Shown here: in pieces, positions 7,582 through 16,293 of the stretch | How the letters are laid out: the number at the start of each line of letters is the position of its first letter | Position numbering within the stretch: the first letter of the stretch is position 1 | Source of the DNA: CAIYOL01 sp964494805 | Lineage (GTDB): Bacteria; Planctomycetota; Phycisphaerae; Sedimentisphaerales; Anaerobacaceae | NCBI GenBank assembly: GCA_964494805.1 | Contig: CAZBST010000012.1 | Coordinates: 1 to 64,000 of the forward strand | Direction: 5' to 3' | Length of the DNA stretch: 64,000 nucleotides | Translations under genes and position numbers: made by a program | The notes under the pieces: model-generated | What the model saw: only the letters and a program-made list of their open reading frames with translations | Databases searched by the model: none | What the model was told of the DNA's origin: nothing

Positions 7582-8481
7582 ATGGCCAAAATAGGTTTGA
7601 GAGAAAGAATAAATAAAGGCATATTTTTGTTAGATGGTGCAATGGGGACACAGTTGATTGCCCACGGTATCGAATTAGGCCGATGCTACGATTACCTGAA
7701 CATCGAGCAGGGCGATACCATTTTCGAGATTCATCAAGCTTATTTTCAAGCGGGCAGCGATGCGGTTTTAACAAATACGTTTGGTGCCAATAAATTTGCT
7801 TTAGGCAGGCACGATTTGGGCGATAAAGTCAAAGAGATAAATGTGGCGGCGGTGCAGATAGCCCGGCGGGCTGCGGGTGAGGGGAAATACGTCTTAGGTG
7901 ATATTGGGCCGAGCGGTGATTTTCTGCAGCCTTTGGGAAACCTAAAGCCGGAAGAATTAAAAGATGCTTTCGCTGAGCAGGCGAAGGCGCTTTCGGCAGG
8001 GGGGGTGGATGGTTTTATAATAGAGACGCAGACCAGTATCGATGAAGCGGCAATCGCGATCGAAGCGGTGAAACAGGCGAGCGGAGATTTGCCTGTGTTT
8101 GTATCTTTTGCTTTTGACCGGGTTGCCAGTGATTTTAGAACGATGATGGGGGTTGACGTCGAATCGGCAATCACAAAAATGGTTTCGCTGGGTGTTGATG
8201 CTGTTGGATTTAACTGTGGAACGGCGTCATTAGATGAATATGTAGAATTAGCAAAGAAGTTTGTTTCTACAGTAGAGACTTCGAACAAAAAGGTATTGGT
8301 TTTTGCTGAGCCGAATGCAGGTAAGCCGGAGTTAGTTGACGGCAGAGCGGTTTATAAGGTTACGCCCGAAGATTTTGCAGCGGCGGCTGAGAAGATATAT
8401 TCAGCGGGCGTGAATATCATCGGCGGCTGCTGCGGAACCGGGCCGGAACATATCAAGGCGTTGGCAAAAAGAATTAAATAA
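7582..8481 (+). CDS. Homocysteine S-methyltransferase family protein
   Basis: The 299-residue product matches the Zn-dependent homocysteine methyltransferase barrel, as in the N-terminal domain of MetH or the free-standing BHMT/MmuM type. LLDGAMGTQL opens the barrel (about 14-23). The Zn ligands are present: Cys212 in GFNCG and the Cys283-Cys284 pair in GGCCGT. It moves a methyl group onto homocysteine to make methionine; the donor is not evident. It lacks the cobalamin and folate domains of full MetH. I chose ATG 7582 over an in-frame TTG six bases earlier because GAGGCAG is well placed for it. It converges on the serine hydrolase gene with a 14-base gap. Confidence 0.85.
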   Translation: MAKIGLRERINKGIFLLDGAMGTQLIAHGIELGRCYDYLNIEQGDTIFEIHQAYFQAGSDAVLTNTFGANKFALGRHDLGDKVKEINVAAVQIARRAAGEGKYVLGDIGPSGDFLQPLGNLKPEELKDAFAEQAKALSAGGVDGFIIETQTSIDEAAIAIEAVKQASGDLPVFVSFAFDRVASDFRTMMGVDVESAITKMVSLGVDAVGFNCGTASLDEYVELAKKFVSTVETSNKKVLVFAEPNAGKPELVDGRAVYKVTPEDFAAAAEKIYSAGVNIIGGCCGTGPEHIKALAKRIK

Positions 8482-8495
8482 GCTGATTGTTCCAG

Positions 8496-9566
8496 TTATT
8501 TCCTCTTATATAATTCGTCGAGCAGCTTGTCCATTTCTGCCGCAAAAAGCTTAAGGTCTCCGGCCGGACTATCCAGGCGGTTATTAAATATAGCCGCGTA
8601 GTTAATTCTGTCCGGCCGCTGTCTTATCACGGAACAGGTGCCAGGCATACTTCCGAAAAAAGTATAAGTGTAAATTCCGCCTTGCCTCTTCTCGCCGCTT
8701 ATCCAGTAATATTTCATAAAAGCACATAACGCGGGAGCAGAAGCTATAAGTCCGCCTGCTCCATCCATTACTTTAATGTTGAATGAGCGAGCAGAGGGCG
8801 GATACGACACTTCACGAAGTAACTCATTCGGGTCTTCTTCAGCGACGTCTATTCCAACTGTATGTATTAAGGGCAGAAATCTGTTGTGAAGATATTCCTT
8901 ATATGATAAACCCGTTGCTTTCTCAATAACTTGCCCCAGGACAACATACCCAAAATTTGAATATACGCTTTTTGTTCCGGGGTCAAATTGAAGAGGCCGA
9001 GACGCCATATATGCGACCAAATGTTTTGGCTCCATTTTTTCGTAACGGGGAAGTTTTGCATCGGGTTCGGGCAGGCCGAATACAGGGTCGAATGATTTTT
9101 CCCTGTCCCAGCCGCCCTTGTGCTCCAGTAAATCTCCTATGGTTATTTTATTCAGCCGGTCATCTTCGATGAGACGTGTGACGTCTTTACCCAAAAAGGG
9201 GAAAACCCTTGTTTTCAGCGATATTTTACTTTCCCGAACCAGCTTGCGAACCATAGCTGCAGTGATGGGCTTGGATACGCTTGCTATTCTCATAGCGGCA
9301 TTGGGCTTAACAGGTTCTTTGCATTCCGCATCGCTCCAGCCGTAGCCCTTTGAGTAAATAATACGACCTCTATAGGATATTGCTAAAACAGCGGCTTTGG
9401 CGCCGTACTTTTCCATATACGATACGATAAGCGGGTCAATTTTATCGTCACCTTTTCCTCCTCGTCCGGTGATTGGCGACTCGGCAGCGTTTAAGCAAGC
9501 AGCGAAGAATAAAAAACAAAAAACGGTTTTTTTCGTACCGAGATTTAAATTTGTCTTTTTAGGCAT
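8496..9566 (-). CDS. Secreted serine hydrolase of the beta-lactamase / class C PBP family
   Basis: The 356-residue protein has an N-terminal export signal (hydrophobic VFCFLFFAACLNAA) and the serine beta-lactamase fold. The SxxK active-site motif is SVSK near residue 96, and the YxN motif is YSN near residue 202. Family members are low-molecular-weight carboxypeptidases, esterases or peptidases acting in the envelope; the substrate is unknown. Its start overlaps the end of waaA by 8 bases, so translation is coupled. Confidence 0.8.
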   Translation of the reverse strand: MPKKTNLNLGTKKTVFCFLFFAACLNAAESPITGRGGKGDDKIDPLIVSYMEKYGAKAAVLAISYRGRIIYSKGYGWSDAECKEPVKPNAAMRIASVSKPITAAMVRKLVRESKISLKTRVFPFLGKDVTRLIEDDRLNKITIGDLLEHKGGWDREKSFDPVFGLPEPDAKLPRYEKMEPKHLVAYMASRPLQFDPGTKSVYSNFGYVVLGQVIEKATGLSYKEYLHNRFLPLIHTVGIDVAEEDPNELLREVSYPPSARSFNIKVMDGAGGLIASAPALCAFMKYYWISGEKRQGGIYTYTFFGSMPGTCSVIRQRPDRINYAAIFNNRLDSPAGDLKLFAAEMDKLLDELYKRK

Positions 9567-10878
9567 CGTCTAAAAACTTTGCGATATGGTTTACTGTTTT
9601 CTCAGTGGCACCCTGGTTTTTACGGATTACGTTTTGGCCATTGCGGGCGATTTTTTCGGCGAGGTCAGGGTCACTTAAACACTTCTGCATTGTTTCAAGT
9701 AATTCCTGTTTGTCTTTAACTGAAACTGCACCCTGGGCAGCTAAAAGGTCGTCAGCGGTCTGCTGGAAATTATAAATAGATGAGCCGAATATGGTGCATT
9801 TGCCCAGCGCCGCAGCTTCAATAATATCCGAGCCGCCCATTGGAACGAGAGAACGGCCTGCAAAAATTATAGTTGCGAGTGAATAAAATTTACGCAGGTC
9901 GCCCATAGTATCGCCGAGGATGACTCGTGCCTCGTCGCTCGTAACTGGTTGCTCGATGTTTGATTTTTCCGTGGTATTGTTTTTAATTTGGCTGTACCGG
10001 ATAAGGTCGAGGTCGCTTTGCCTGATTAGGTTGGCGACTTCGTCAAAGCGTTCGGGTTTGCGGGGGATAATTGCCAGTCGCAGGTTGCTGAATTGCTTCT
10101 GCTGCGTCAATTGCTTATAAACATCGAGGATAATCTGCTCTTCACCTGGGCCGGTTGCGCCGGCGACCCACAATCTTTCGTTGCCAGTGTTCAACTGAGT
10201 TGCGAGCTCATCTGCACCTTCGACCTTGCCGGTGATTTGAGCGGTGTCGTATTTCAGTGAGCCGGTAACGAATACTTTTTTGGGGGGACAGCCGATTTCT
10301 ATGAAGCGCTGAGCGTATTCGTTCGTCTGGGCAAGAACGAGACTTAACCTTCGGAATATTTCCTTAGCGAGCGGTTTTATCTTTTTGTATTTAGAGAAAC
10401 TTCTATCGGTTATTCGGCCATTGACCACAATGACGGGAGTATACAATTCGTTAGCGATGAGGACGAAATTGGGCCAAACTTCCAGCTCCATCAGGATGCA
10501 AATTGTCGGCTGGATTCCGTGAAAAGCACGGCGCATCGTGCAGGAGAAATCAAGCGGAAAGTAAAAGACTTTATGATTGGCGCCGAAGACATCGGTTGCA
10601 CGGGCAAAGCCGGTGTCGGTAGTAGTGCTTATTACGATTTCAAAATTGTCGAATCTGTTTTTAAGGTCTTCGACGAGGGTTCTGGCGGCATTGACCTCGC
10701 CGAGACTTACGGCGTGGAGCCAGATACATTTTTTCAGGGCCGGGTCTTTGCGGGCAATTTTGCCGAAGCGATTAGGCCAGCCCGCCCGATACCGTCCGTA
10801 TCTGACCATCCGATACACAACGGTGGGAGTTATTGCTAAAGCTGCCAGCAGATATATACAATTAATGATGAACTTCAT
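9559..10878 (-). CDS. waaA: 3-deoxy-D-manno-octulosonate (Kdo) transferase
   Basis: This GT30 enzyme adds Kdo from CMP-Kdo onto the lipid A precursor at the inner face of the cytoplasmic membrane. The 439-residue length is normal for WaaA/KdtA. An N-terminal membrane anchor (about 5-21) is followed by WLHAVSLGEV (about 53-62), which holds the conserved catalytic Glu. The C-terminal donor site shows VPMGGSDIIEAAALG. It shows that this organism makes a Kdo-bearing lipid A, in keeping with the MsbA-like exporter nearby and the KpsF/KdsD-type gene at 36055. The serine hydrolase follows with an 8-base overlap. Confidence 0.92.
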   Translation of the reverse strand: MKFIINCIYLLAALAITPTVVYRMVRYGRYRAGWPNRFGKIARKDPALKKCIWLHAVSLGEVNAARTLVEDLKNRFDNFEIVISTTTDTGFARATDVFGANHKVFYFPLDFSCTMRRAFHGIQPTICILMELEVWPNFVLIANELYTPVIVVNGRITDRSFSKYKKIKPLAKEIFRRLSLVLAQTNEYAQRFIEIGCPPKKVFVTGSLKYDTAQITGKVEGADELATQLNTGNERLWVAGATGPGEEQIILDVYKQLTQQKQFSNLRLAIIPRKPERFDEVANLIRQSDLDLIRYSQIKNNTTEKSNIEQPVTSDEARVILGDTMGDLRKFYSLATIIFAGRSLVPMGGSDIIEAAALGKCTIFGSSIYNFQQTADDLLAAQGAVSVKDKQELLETMQKCLSDPDLAEKIARNGQNVIRKNQGATEKTVNHIAKFLDDA

Positions 10879-10930
10879 AATGATAAATGATATTTGCGAA
10901 GTTTGGGTTTGTCAAACAAATGGTGGTTAA

Positions 10931-12559
10931 TTAAGGTTCTACACCTTCGAGCCAATGTTCAGCCAGCACGGCGAAATCAAGGAAGTTGACTATGCCGTCA
11001 GGACTTGAAGGCGGGGCCAAATCACATTGCGGATTCCAATCCGGCGAGGATGGGGTCTGGAGCCAGTGGCTGACTAACTCGGCCAGGTCCAAGAAATCTA
11101 CTTTGCCGTCACCACCCGGTGGTGCAATGTCAGCAATAAGAGGTATGGTTTCAAATTCGATGGAAGGGTCATCCTGCCCAAAGAGACCTCCACCGCGAAG
11201 TACGAAGTTAAGCTCAGCGAAGAGGTTCATACCGATTATACCATCGACGGTTCCGCCTTCCGGCGAGGCAACGTCAAGCAGAACAACGGGGATGTTTGTG
11301 AAGGAGAGCCATTCGCCCAATGCAGGTATGTCAATTGAGTCGATGTAAAAGCCCGGTGCCATAATGGTATCACCAGTAACCCCCTGTATCTCGACCTCGA
11401 AGTTGGGGTCAGCAGGGTCGAGACCGAGGCGGGCAGCTATCCTTGAGCCAACAACGGATACCTGGGCACCGGTATCGAGCATAAAGCGGTCTTTGTCGAT
11501 TGCAGTTTTGTTGCCTTCGTAAAGGTCCACACTGTGAACAAAAAAGACGCTCTGGGACAGGTTGCCTACTATTACAGATGGGCTTGCAGGAACAATTTCA
11601 AATAGGTCAGACAGGTCAGGGAAGTACTCTACGTCGACGCCGCCAAGAGGGCGCAGTTCCAGAGGTATTATATCGGAATAGGTTGAGCTGCAGGGGTCAG
11701 AAAGTTCATAAAAGGATATATCAGGACCTGTGAAATCTTCGCCGTTATGGGAAACAGTGATTTGCCGGTCGTTATGGAAATCTGTAGCAAAGTAAACAGA
11801 CAGAGGCGAACCGATTGCTGTGGGCAAGTTCGGTGAATCGACCACATCGCCTACGGCGATAGAGACGTTGGTCTCGCCGACCATTCCGGAAGTATCTTGG
11901 AGCAATCCATTAGGTTCTATTGCACCGAGTCCATCGATGAAAAGGCCCAATGGGTAACTTACCCAGGCGAAAACCGAACCGGTTACGCCGATGAGTTCGA
12001 CCGTGTTTGAGGTAAGGTAAAGACCGGAAAGACCCACTTGGTCAGCGGCAGCATAACTCATTACGTGAGCACTGGCGCCTGTGTCAAAAATACCGATGGC
12101 ATAGTCAGTTTCAGGGTTGGAAGTCAGGTAGTTTCCGATGACAGAACTTGTGGGTACGGCGTCAAATCTTGCATCTATTTCATCAAAACGCTCATCGGTA
12201 ACGGCAACGGCTATCCAAGGAATGAATCCATCTATGGGAGGCGAGTCAATCACAAGGGCAATAAGAGAGGCAGAGGACTGCTGAGCAAAGGGTGCAAGGC
12301 GGAAGGCAGCTTCGGCTGGGAGAATCTTTTTGCGCAGTGATTTTGGTCGGCGACCGTCTCGTTTACCGAGCATCGGCAGTGGTTTTCCCTGAGGATAATT
12401 GACGGCCTTGATAGAGCTACCGCCGGTCATACGCCAATTAACCTGCTGTCGTTGCCAACCTGGCCGCTTGGCTTCGACGGCAGGAATACAGCATAGGACA
12501 GCTATGAGCAACGAAACGAAGTATCTTTTGCAGTACGGAAGACCTTTATTCTCTAACAT
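10931..12559 (-). CDS. Secreted two-lobe retropepsin-like aspartic protease with dockerin-like C-terminus
   Basis: The product has a signal peptide (YFVSLLIAVLCCIPAVEA) and two aspartic-protease motifs in one chain: IFDTGASAHV near residue 157 and MLDTGAQVSVV near 355. The second lobe also has the downstream hydrophobic-Gly element DGIIGMN. Two DTGA lobes in a single chain recall pepsin-like architecture, whereas retropepsins pair two separate chains. The last 70 residues hold two dockerin-like loops, GDGKVDFLDLAELVSHWL and DGIVNFLDFAVLAEHWL, a common C-terminal module in Phycisphaerae extracellular proteins. I prefer ATG 12559 because AAGGG is eight bases upstream; an in-frame ATG at 12568 is too close to it. 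Proteolytic activity is unproven. Confidence 0.75.
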   Translation of the reverse strand: MLENKGLPYCKRYFVSLLIAVLCCIPAVEAKRPGWQRQQVNWRMTGGSSIKAVNYPQGKPLPMLGKRDGRRPKSLRKKILPAEAAFRLAPFAQQSSASLIALVIDSPPIDGFIPWIAVAVTDERFDEIDARFDAVPTSSVIGNYLTSNPETDYAIGIFDTGASAHVMSYAAADQVGLSGLYLTSNTVELIGVTGSVFAWVSYPLGLFIDGLGAIEPNGLLQDTSGMVGETNVSIAVGDVVDSPNLPTAIGSPLSVYFATDFHNDRQITVSHNGEDFTGPDISFYELSDPCSSTYSDIIPLELRPLGGVDVEYFPDLSDLFEIVPASPSVIVGNLSQSVFFVHSVDLYEGNKTAIDKDRFMLDTGAQVSVVGSRIAARLGLDPADPNFEVEIQGVTGDTIMAPGFYIDSIDIPALGEWLSFTNIPVVLLDVASPEGGTVDGIIGMNLFAELNFVLRGGGLFGQDDPSIEFETIPLIADIAPPGGDGKVDFLDLAELVSHWLQTPSSPDWNPQCDLAPPSSPDGIVNFLDFAVLAEHWLEGVEP

Positions 12560-12585
12560 TACTATCATCCCTTCTCTAAGGTAGT

Positions 12586-12591
12586 ATTATA
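12586..12591 (-). promoter_or_regulatory. Candidate -10 box for the aspartic-protease-like gene
   Basis: A perfect TATAAT on the minus strand lies 26 bases upstream of the preferred ATG at 12559. The -35 region (CTGCAA with a 17-base spacer) is weak. The spacing predicts a short leader. Confidence 0.4.
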
Positions 12592-12665
12592 ACATATTTA
12601 TGCAAAAATTGCAGGTATAAAATTCCCAATATGGCCACGAAGACCTGATACAGCCAGTTATATTC

Positions 12666-12694
12666 TTGACTTGTTCGCCGTTTTGGCATAATAA
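12666..12694 (+). promoter_or_regulatory. Promoter of tRNA-Arg, possibly also of the msbA-like operon
   Basis: TTGACT (12666-12671), a 17-base spacer and TAATAA (12689-12694) precede the tRNA by 16 bases. An overlapping CATAAT gives a 15-base spacer. No hairpin-plus-T terminator separates the tRNA from the ABC exporter gene. Confidence 0.5.
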
Positions 12695-12710
12695 ATAGCA
12701 TCAGGTTTTC

Positions 12711-12784
12711 GTCCCCGTAGCTCAATTGGACAGAGCGTTGGCCTCCGGAGCCAGAGGTTGTGCGTTCGAATCGCACCGGGGATA
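12711..12784 (+). tRNA. tRNA-Arg (anticodon CCG)
   Basis: A full cloverleaf is visible. The acceptor arms GTCCCCG (12711-12717) and CGGGGAT (12777-12783) pair with one G-T. The D arm is GCTC/GAGC and the anticodon stem TTGGC/GCCAG. The seven-base loop CTCCGGA puts CCG at 34-36 (12745-12747). The T arm is GTGCG/CGCAC with loop TTCGAAT. The discriminator is A and CCA is not encoded. It reads CGG arginine codons. Confidence 0.96.
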
Positions 12785-12816
12785 GTTAAAGGTGAGCCAT
12801 AAGGAAACTATTTATT

Positions 12817-15018
12817 ATGAAGGCATTTAATAGAATATTTAAGTATATCTGGCCGCAATGGCCTCAAGTTATCGTCGTCGTTGTGAGCGCTATGCTTATC
12901 GCCATTCTTTTATCGCTGAGCTTTATGACGGTCATACCGCTGCTGAAAGTAATGATGGGCGAGGAAGGGCTGCACGGCTGGGTGGACAGGAAAAGCTGTG
13001 AATGGCGTTACGGGCTGGAATTTTCCATACCTGAGAGAACGGACTTTTTTGTCGGAGGAGACGACCAGGAGGTCGGATATTATCTTCTCGTAACAAGGGT
13101 GTCAAAGAAAAGCCCTGCTGAGACATCGGGGCTTAAGATTGCCGACCGTATTATCGGTGCGGGAAGACTTTTAGTTACAAAAGATAACCCCAAGATTCCG
13201 TTTACCGAGCTTCTTAGGGAGTTAGCTTTAGCTAAGCAGGACCAGGTAACGTTGCAAGTGAAGCGGCTGGGTAAGAATAGTAAACCGGAAGGTAAAACTG
13301 TCGTGCTGAGCAGGGGCTGGGTTGATGATTCATCCCGGTCAGCAAAGTTGTTTAGAAATGTAAAAAGTTCCGCCAAAGGAAAAATTATCAAAGCTGCACA
13401 ATGGGCGCTGAGTTTTCTGCCAAGAGAACAAAGCCAGGCAAATAAAACAAGGGCGGTTATTTTCATAATATTGGCTATGGGGGTGGTTACGGTAATTCGA
13501 TGTTTGGCGAAATTTTATCAGGGTTATATGGCTGAGAAAGTGGTGCAGATTGCAGTAAACCGCCTGCGGGAAGATACGTTCGGACATGTTATGGATATGC
13601 CGATGGGATATTTCGTCAACGAACGGCCCAGCGACGCGGTCAGCAGGATAGTTCGGGATACCAACGTGATGGGTGCGGCTATTAAAATAATGCTTGGTAA
13701 AGCACTTCGCGAGCCGCTCAACGCCCTGTTTATGCTCGGCTTTGCAATGCTGCTGAACTGGCAACTTACATTAATATTTCTGTGTGCCGCACCGCTTGTG
13801 CTCAAGCTGCTGGCTGCTTTTGGCAGGAAGATGAAAAAGGCCACAAGAAAGTCTCTGGAGGCAAGCTCGCAAATGCTCGGAAAGCTGCAGGAGATAATGG
13901 CGGGGCTTAGAGTCGTGAAGGTCTACAACCAACAGCAGTATGAACAGGGCACTTTCAAGAGCATAAATAATAGATTGCTGAAACAATTGCTTAAAATCTC
14001 GAAAGTCGATGCAGCTACGATGCCTGTGTTGGAAGTTCTTGGAATGGCGGCAGGTTCGGCAGCCCTGATAGTAGGGGTCTTCTGGGTCGCACAGAACCGA
14101 ATGGACAGTAGCGAATTTCTGGGCTTATTGATTCTGCTGGGCGCGAGTGCTGAGTCTGTTCGCAAAACAAGTGATATCTGGAACAAGATACAACAAGCAA
14201 ACGCAGCCGCAGGGAGGATATTCAATATCGTAGATGAGCCCCTCGAGCGAGAAAGCCCCAATGCGGTTAAACTTAAACCAATGACCCAGGGGGTAGAATT
14301 CAGAAATGTGGTATTTAGCTATCTTGGAACAGACAAACCCGTATTAAAGGGAATCAATCTTACTGTAAAGGCAGGTCATAATGTTGCTCTTGTCGGGCCT
14401 AACGGCTCAGGTAAAACAACGCTGGCAAATTTGCTGCCTCGGTTTTACGACCCCGATAACGGCCAAGTTTTGATAGACGGCAAAGACATTCGCGATGCGA
14501 CACTGTTTAGTCTGCGAAGCCAGATTGGAATGGTTACGCAGGATGTAGTGACGTTCAATGATACCATAGCGGCAAATATCGCATACGGTAAACCCGGCGC
14601 CACCAGAGAAGAGATAATAGCCGCAGCCAAGCGTTCATTTGCCCATGAATTCATTTTACCTCTGCCCAACGGCTACGATACGGTAATCGGTGAGCAGGGC
14701 GTCGGCCTTAGCGGAGGTCAACTACAGAGAATTGTTATTTCAAGGGCGATTTTGAGAGATCCCGCAATTCTGATTTTCGATGAGGCTACCAGCCAGGTTG
14801 ATGCCGACAGCGAAGCGAAGATTCACCAGGCCATCGAAGAAATTATGCATGACAGGACCAGTTTTGTAATAGCGCATCGGTTCAGCACCATCATTACAGC
14901 GGATATTATAGTTGTAATGGATGACGGCCGAATTACCGCCAAGGGCCGGCACGAGGAGCTGATGCAAACCTGCCCATTATATCAAAGTTTGTACGAAACC
15001 CAGTTAATAACGCTGTGA
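12817..15018 (+). CDS. MsbA-like ABC exporter (TMD-NBD fusion) with a PDZ-like insert after the first membrane helix
   Basis: The 733-residue half-transporter resembles lipid A flippases. Helix 1 (about 17-45) is followed by an insert of about 160 residues before helix 2 (about 212-230). Within it, residues about 86-168 read like a PDZ domain: VTRVSKKSPAETSGLKIADR, then FTELLRELA and VTLQVKRLG. The ABC domain is intact: Walker A GPNGSGKTT (about 527), signature LSGGQ (about 632), Walker B ILIFDEATS (about 652) and the H-loop His in IAHRFS. MsbA homologues are usually about 580 residues, and the insert explains the excess. The insert would face the periplasm. The gene lies 32 bases after the tRNA and overlaps the next by GTGA. 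Confidence 0.85.
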   Translation: MKAFNRIFKYIWPQWPQVIVVVVSAMLIAILLSLSFMTVIPLLKVMMGEEGLHGWVDRKSCEWRYGLEFSIPERTDFFVGGDDQEVGYYLLVTRVSKKSPAETSGLKIADRIIGAGRLLVTKDNPKIPFTELLRELALAKQDQVTLQVKRLGKNSKPEGKTVVLSRGWVDDSSRSAKLFRNVKSSAKGKIIKAAQWALSFLPREQSQANKTRAVIFIILAMGVVTVIRCLAKFYQGYMAEKVVQIAVNRLREDTFGHVMDMPMGYFVNERPSDAVSRIVRDTNVMGAAIKIMLGKALREPLNALFMLGFAMLLNWQLTLIFLCAAPLVLKLLAAFGRKMKKATRKSLEASSQMLGKLQEIMAGLRVVKVYNQQQYEQGTFKSINNRLLKQLLKISKVDAATMPVLEVLGMAAGSAALIVGVFWVAQNRMDSSEFLGLLILLGASAESVRKTSDIWNKIQQANAAAGRIFNIVDEPLERESPNAVKLKPMTQGVEFRNVVFSYLGTDKPVLKGINLTVKAGHNVALVGPNGSGKTTLANLLPRFYDPDNGQVLIDGKDIRDATLFSLRSQIGMVTQDVVTFNDTIAANIAYGKPGATREEIIAAAKRSFAHEFILPLPNGYDTVIGEQGVGLSGGQLQRIVISRAILRDPAILIFDEATSQVDADSEAKIHQAIEEIMHDRTSFVIAHRFSTIITADIIVVMDDGRITAKGRHEELMQTCPLYQSLYETQLITL

Positions 15019-16265
15019 AGATAGCCTCGACGAAGAAAGTAAATACTCAAGAACAGGCCGATTTTGATATTGCTGTGATAGGCGGCGGCATTGTCGGGTT
15101 GGCGTCGGCGTATAAGATTCAAATGCGTTACGCCGACATTCGCATCGGCGTGCTGGAAAAAGAAGAGGAGCTTGCGATACATCAGACGGGGCACAATTCG
15201 GGCGTTATTCATTCGGGGCTGTATTACAAGAGCGGTTCGTATAAGGCGAAGAACTGCGTCAAAGGCCGCAGAGAGCTTGTTGATTTTGCGGCAGAACATA
15301 ACGTCCCTTATGAGATTTGCGGGAAAATAATCGTCGCCACCGATGAGGCGGAACTGGCTACCCTCGAAAAGTTTTTCCAGAACGGTTTGGTAAACCAGAT
15401 TGAGGGCATTGAAAAAATAGGACCTGAACAAATCCGCGAAATCGAACCGTTCTGCCAGGGTATAGCGGGCGTATACGTACCCTGCACAGGGATTATCGAT
15501 TTTAAGGAAGTCGCAAAGAAATTAGCTGAGTTAATTGAATCACAGGCACAAGAGAGTCTGGTGTTGATATGCCGTGAGGTAACTGCAATTGACAAACACG
15601 ACGGTATTACAAAGGTTATAACCAACCTGGGTGAGTTCAGAACAAAATATCTTATAAATTGTGCCGGGCTGCAATGTGACAGGATTGCAAAAATGGACGG
15701 AGTAAATCCCACGGTAAGAATAATACCATTCCGTGGGGACTATTACGAGCTGACCGAAAAGGCGAGGCAGAAAGTCAGGAACCTGATTTATCCGGTTCCG
15801 GACCCTACCTTTCCATTTCTTGGAGTTCATTTTACCCGTATGATAAACGGAACGGTTGAGTGCGGCCCCAATGCGGTGTTCTCACTAAAAAGGGAGGGTT
15901 ATGGTAAAATGGACTTCAGTCTGAAAGATTCGTGGGATTCGCTAACTTTCCCGGGGACCTGGAAATTGTTTTTCAGGCACTGGAAATATGGCTTTAATGA
16001 GTACAAAAGGGCTTTTTTCAAAGGCCGGTTTCTGAGACAATTACAAAGGCTTATACCCTCGCTCGGCATCGAGGACATAAAGCCATCGAGAACGGGAGTA
16101 CGTGCTCAGGCGCTCGGACCCGACGGTGAGCTGATTGAGGATTTCAAGATTGAAAAAGGCGCCAATGCGATTCACGTTTTGAATGCGCCGTCACCTGCTG
16201 CGACAGCGGCGCTAGCCATCGGGGAAACGGTAAGCCAAATTGCCGCAGAGCATTTCAATCTCTAA
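15015..16265 (+). CDS. lhgO: L-2-hydroxyglutarate oxidase/dehydrogenase (LhgO family), FAD-dependent
   Basis: The 416-residue protein has an N-terminal FAD-binding motif, AVIGGGIVGLASAYK (about 21-35), followed by the family-typical TGHNSGVIHSGLYY. Length and motifs fit LhgO, which oxidises L-2-hydroxyglutarate to 2-oxoglutarate and feeds electrons to the quinone pool. It starts on GTG in a GTGA overlap with the ABC exporter stop, so its translation is coupled to it. A metabolic repair enzyme there is unexpected; a role for a related alpha-hydroxy acid is possible but not shown. Confidence 0.85.
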   Translation: MKIASTKKVNTQEQADFDIAVIGGGIVGLASAYKIQMRYADIRIGVLEKEEELAIHQTGHNSGVIHSGLYYKSGSYKAKNCVKGRRELVDFAAEHNVPYEICGKIIVATDEAELATLEKFFQNGLVNQIEGIEKIGPEQIREIEPFCQGIAGVYVPCTGIIDFKEVAKKLAELIESQAQESLVLICREVTAIDKHDGITKVITNLGEFRTKYLINCAGLQCDRIAKMDGVNPTVRIIPFRGDYYELTEKARQKVRNLIYPVPDPTFPFLGVHFTRMINGTVECGPNAVFSLKREGYGKMDFSLKDSWDSLTFPGTWKLFFRHWKYGFNEYKRAFFKGRFLRQLQRLIPSLGIEDIKPSRTGVRAQALGPDGELIEDFKIEKGANAIHVLNAPSPAATAALAIGETVSQIAAEHFNL

Positions 16266-16293
16266 AACAGGAACAACACTACTGGGCGAAAAG

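Noticed and set aside
7746..8288. 180-codon minus-strand frame inside the homocysteine methyltransferase gene
   Set aside because: Low-complexity Ser/Ala/Thr-rich antisense shadow of a clear gene.
12576..12776. Minus-strand 66-codon frame across the tRNA
   Set aside because: It is an antisense shadow of the tRNA and its flanks.
12711..12784. tRNA-Arg as an integration site
   Set aside because: No integrase and no repeated tRNA 3' end were seen to the right or left.
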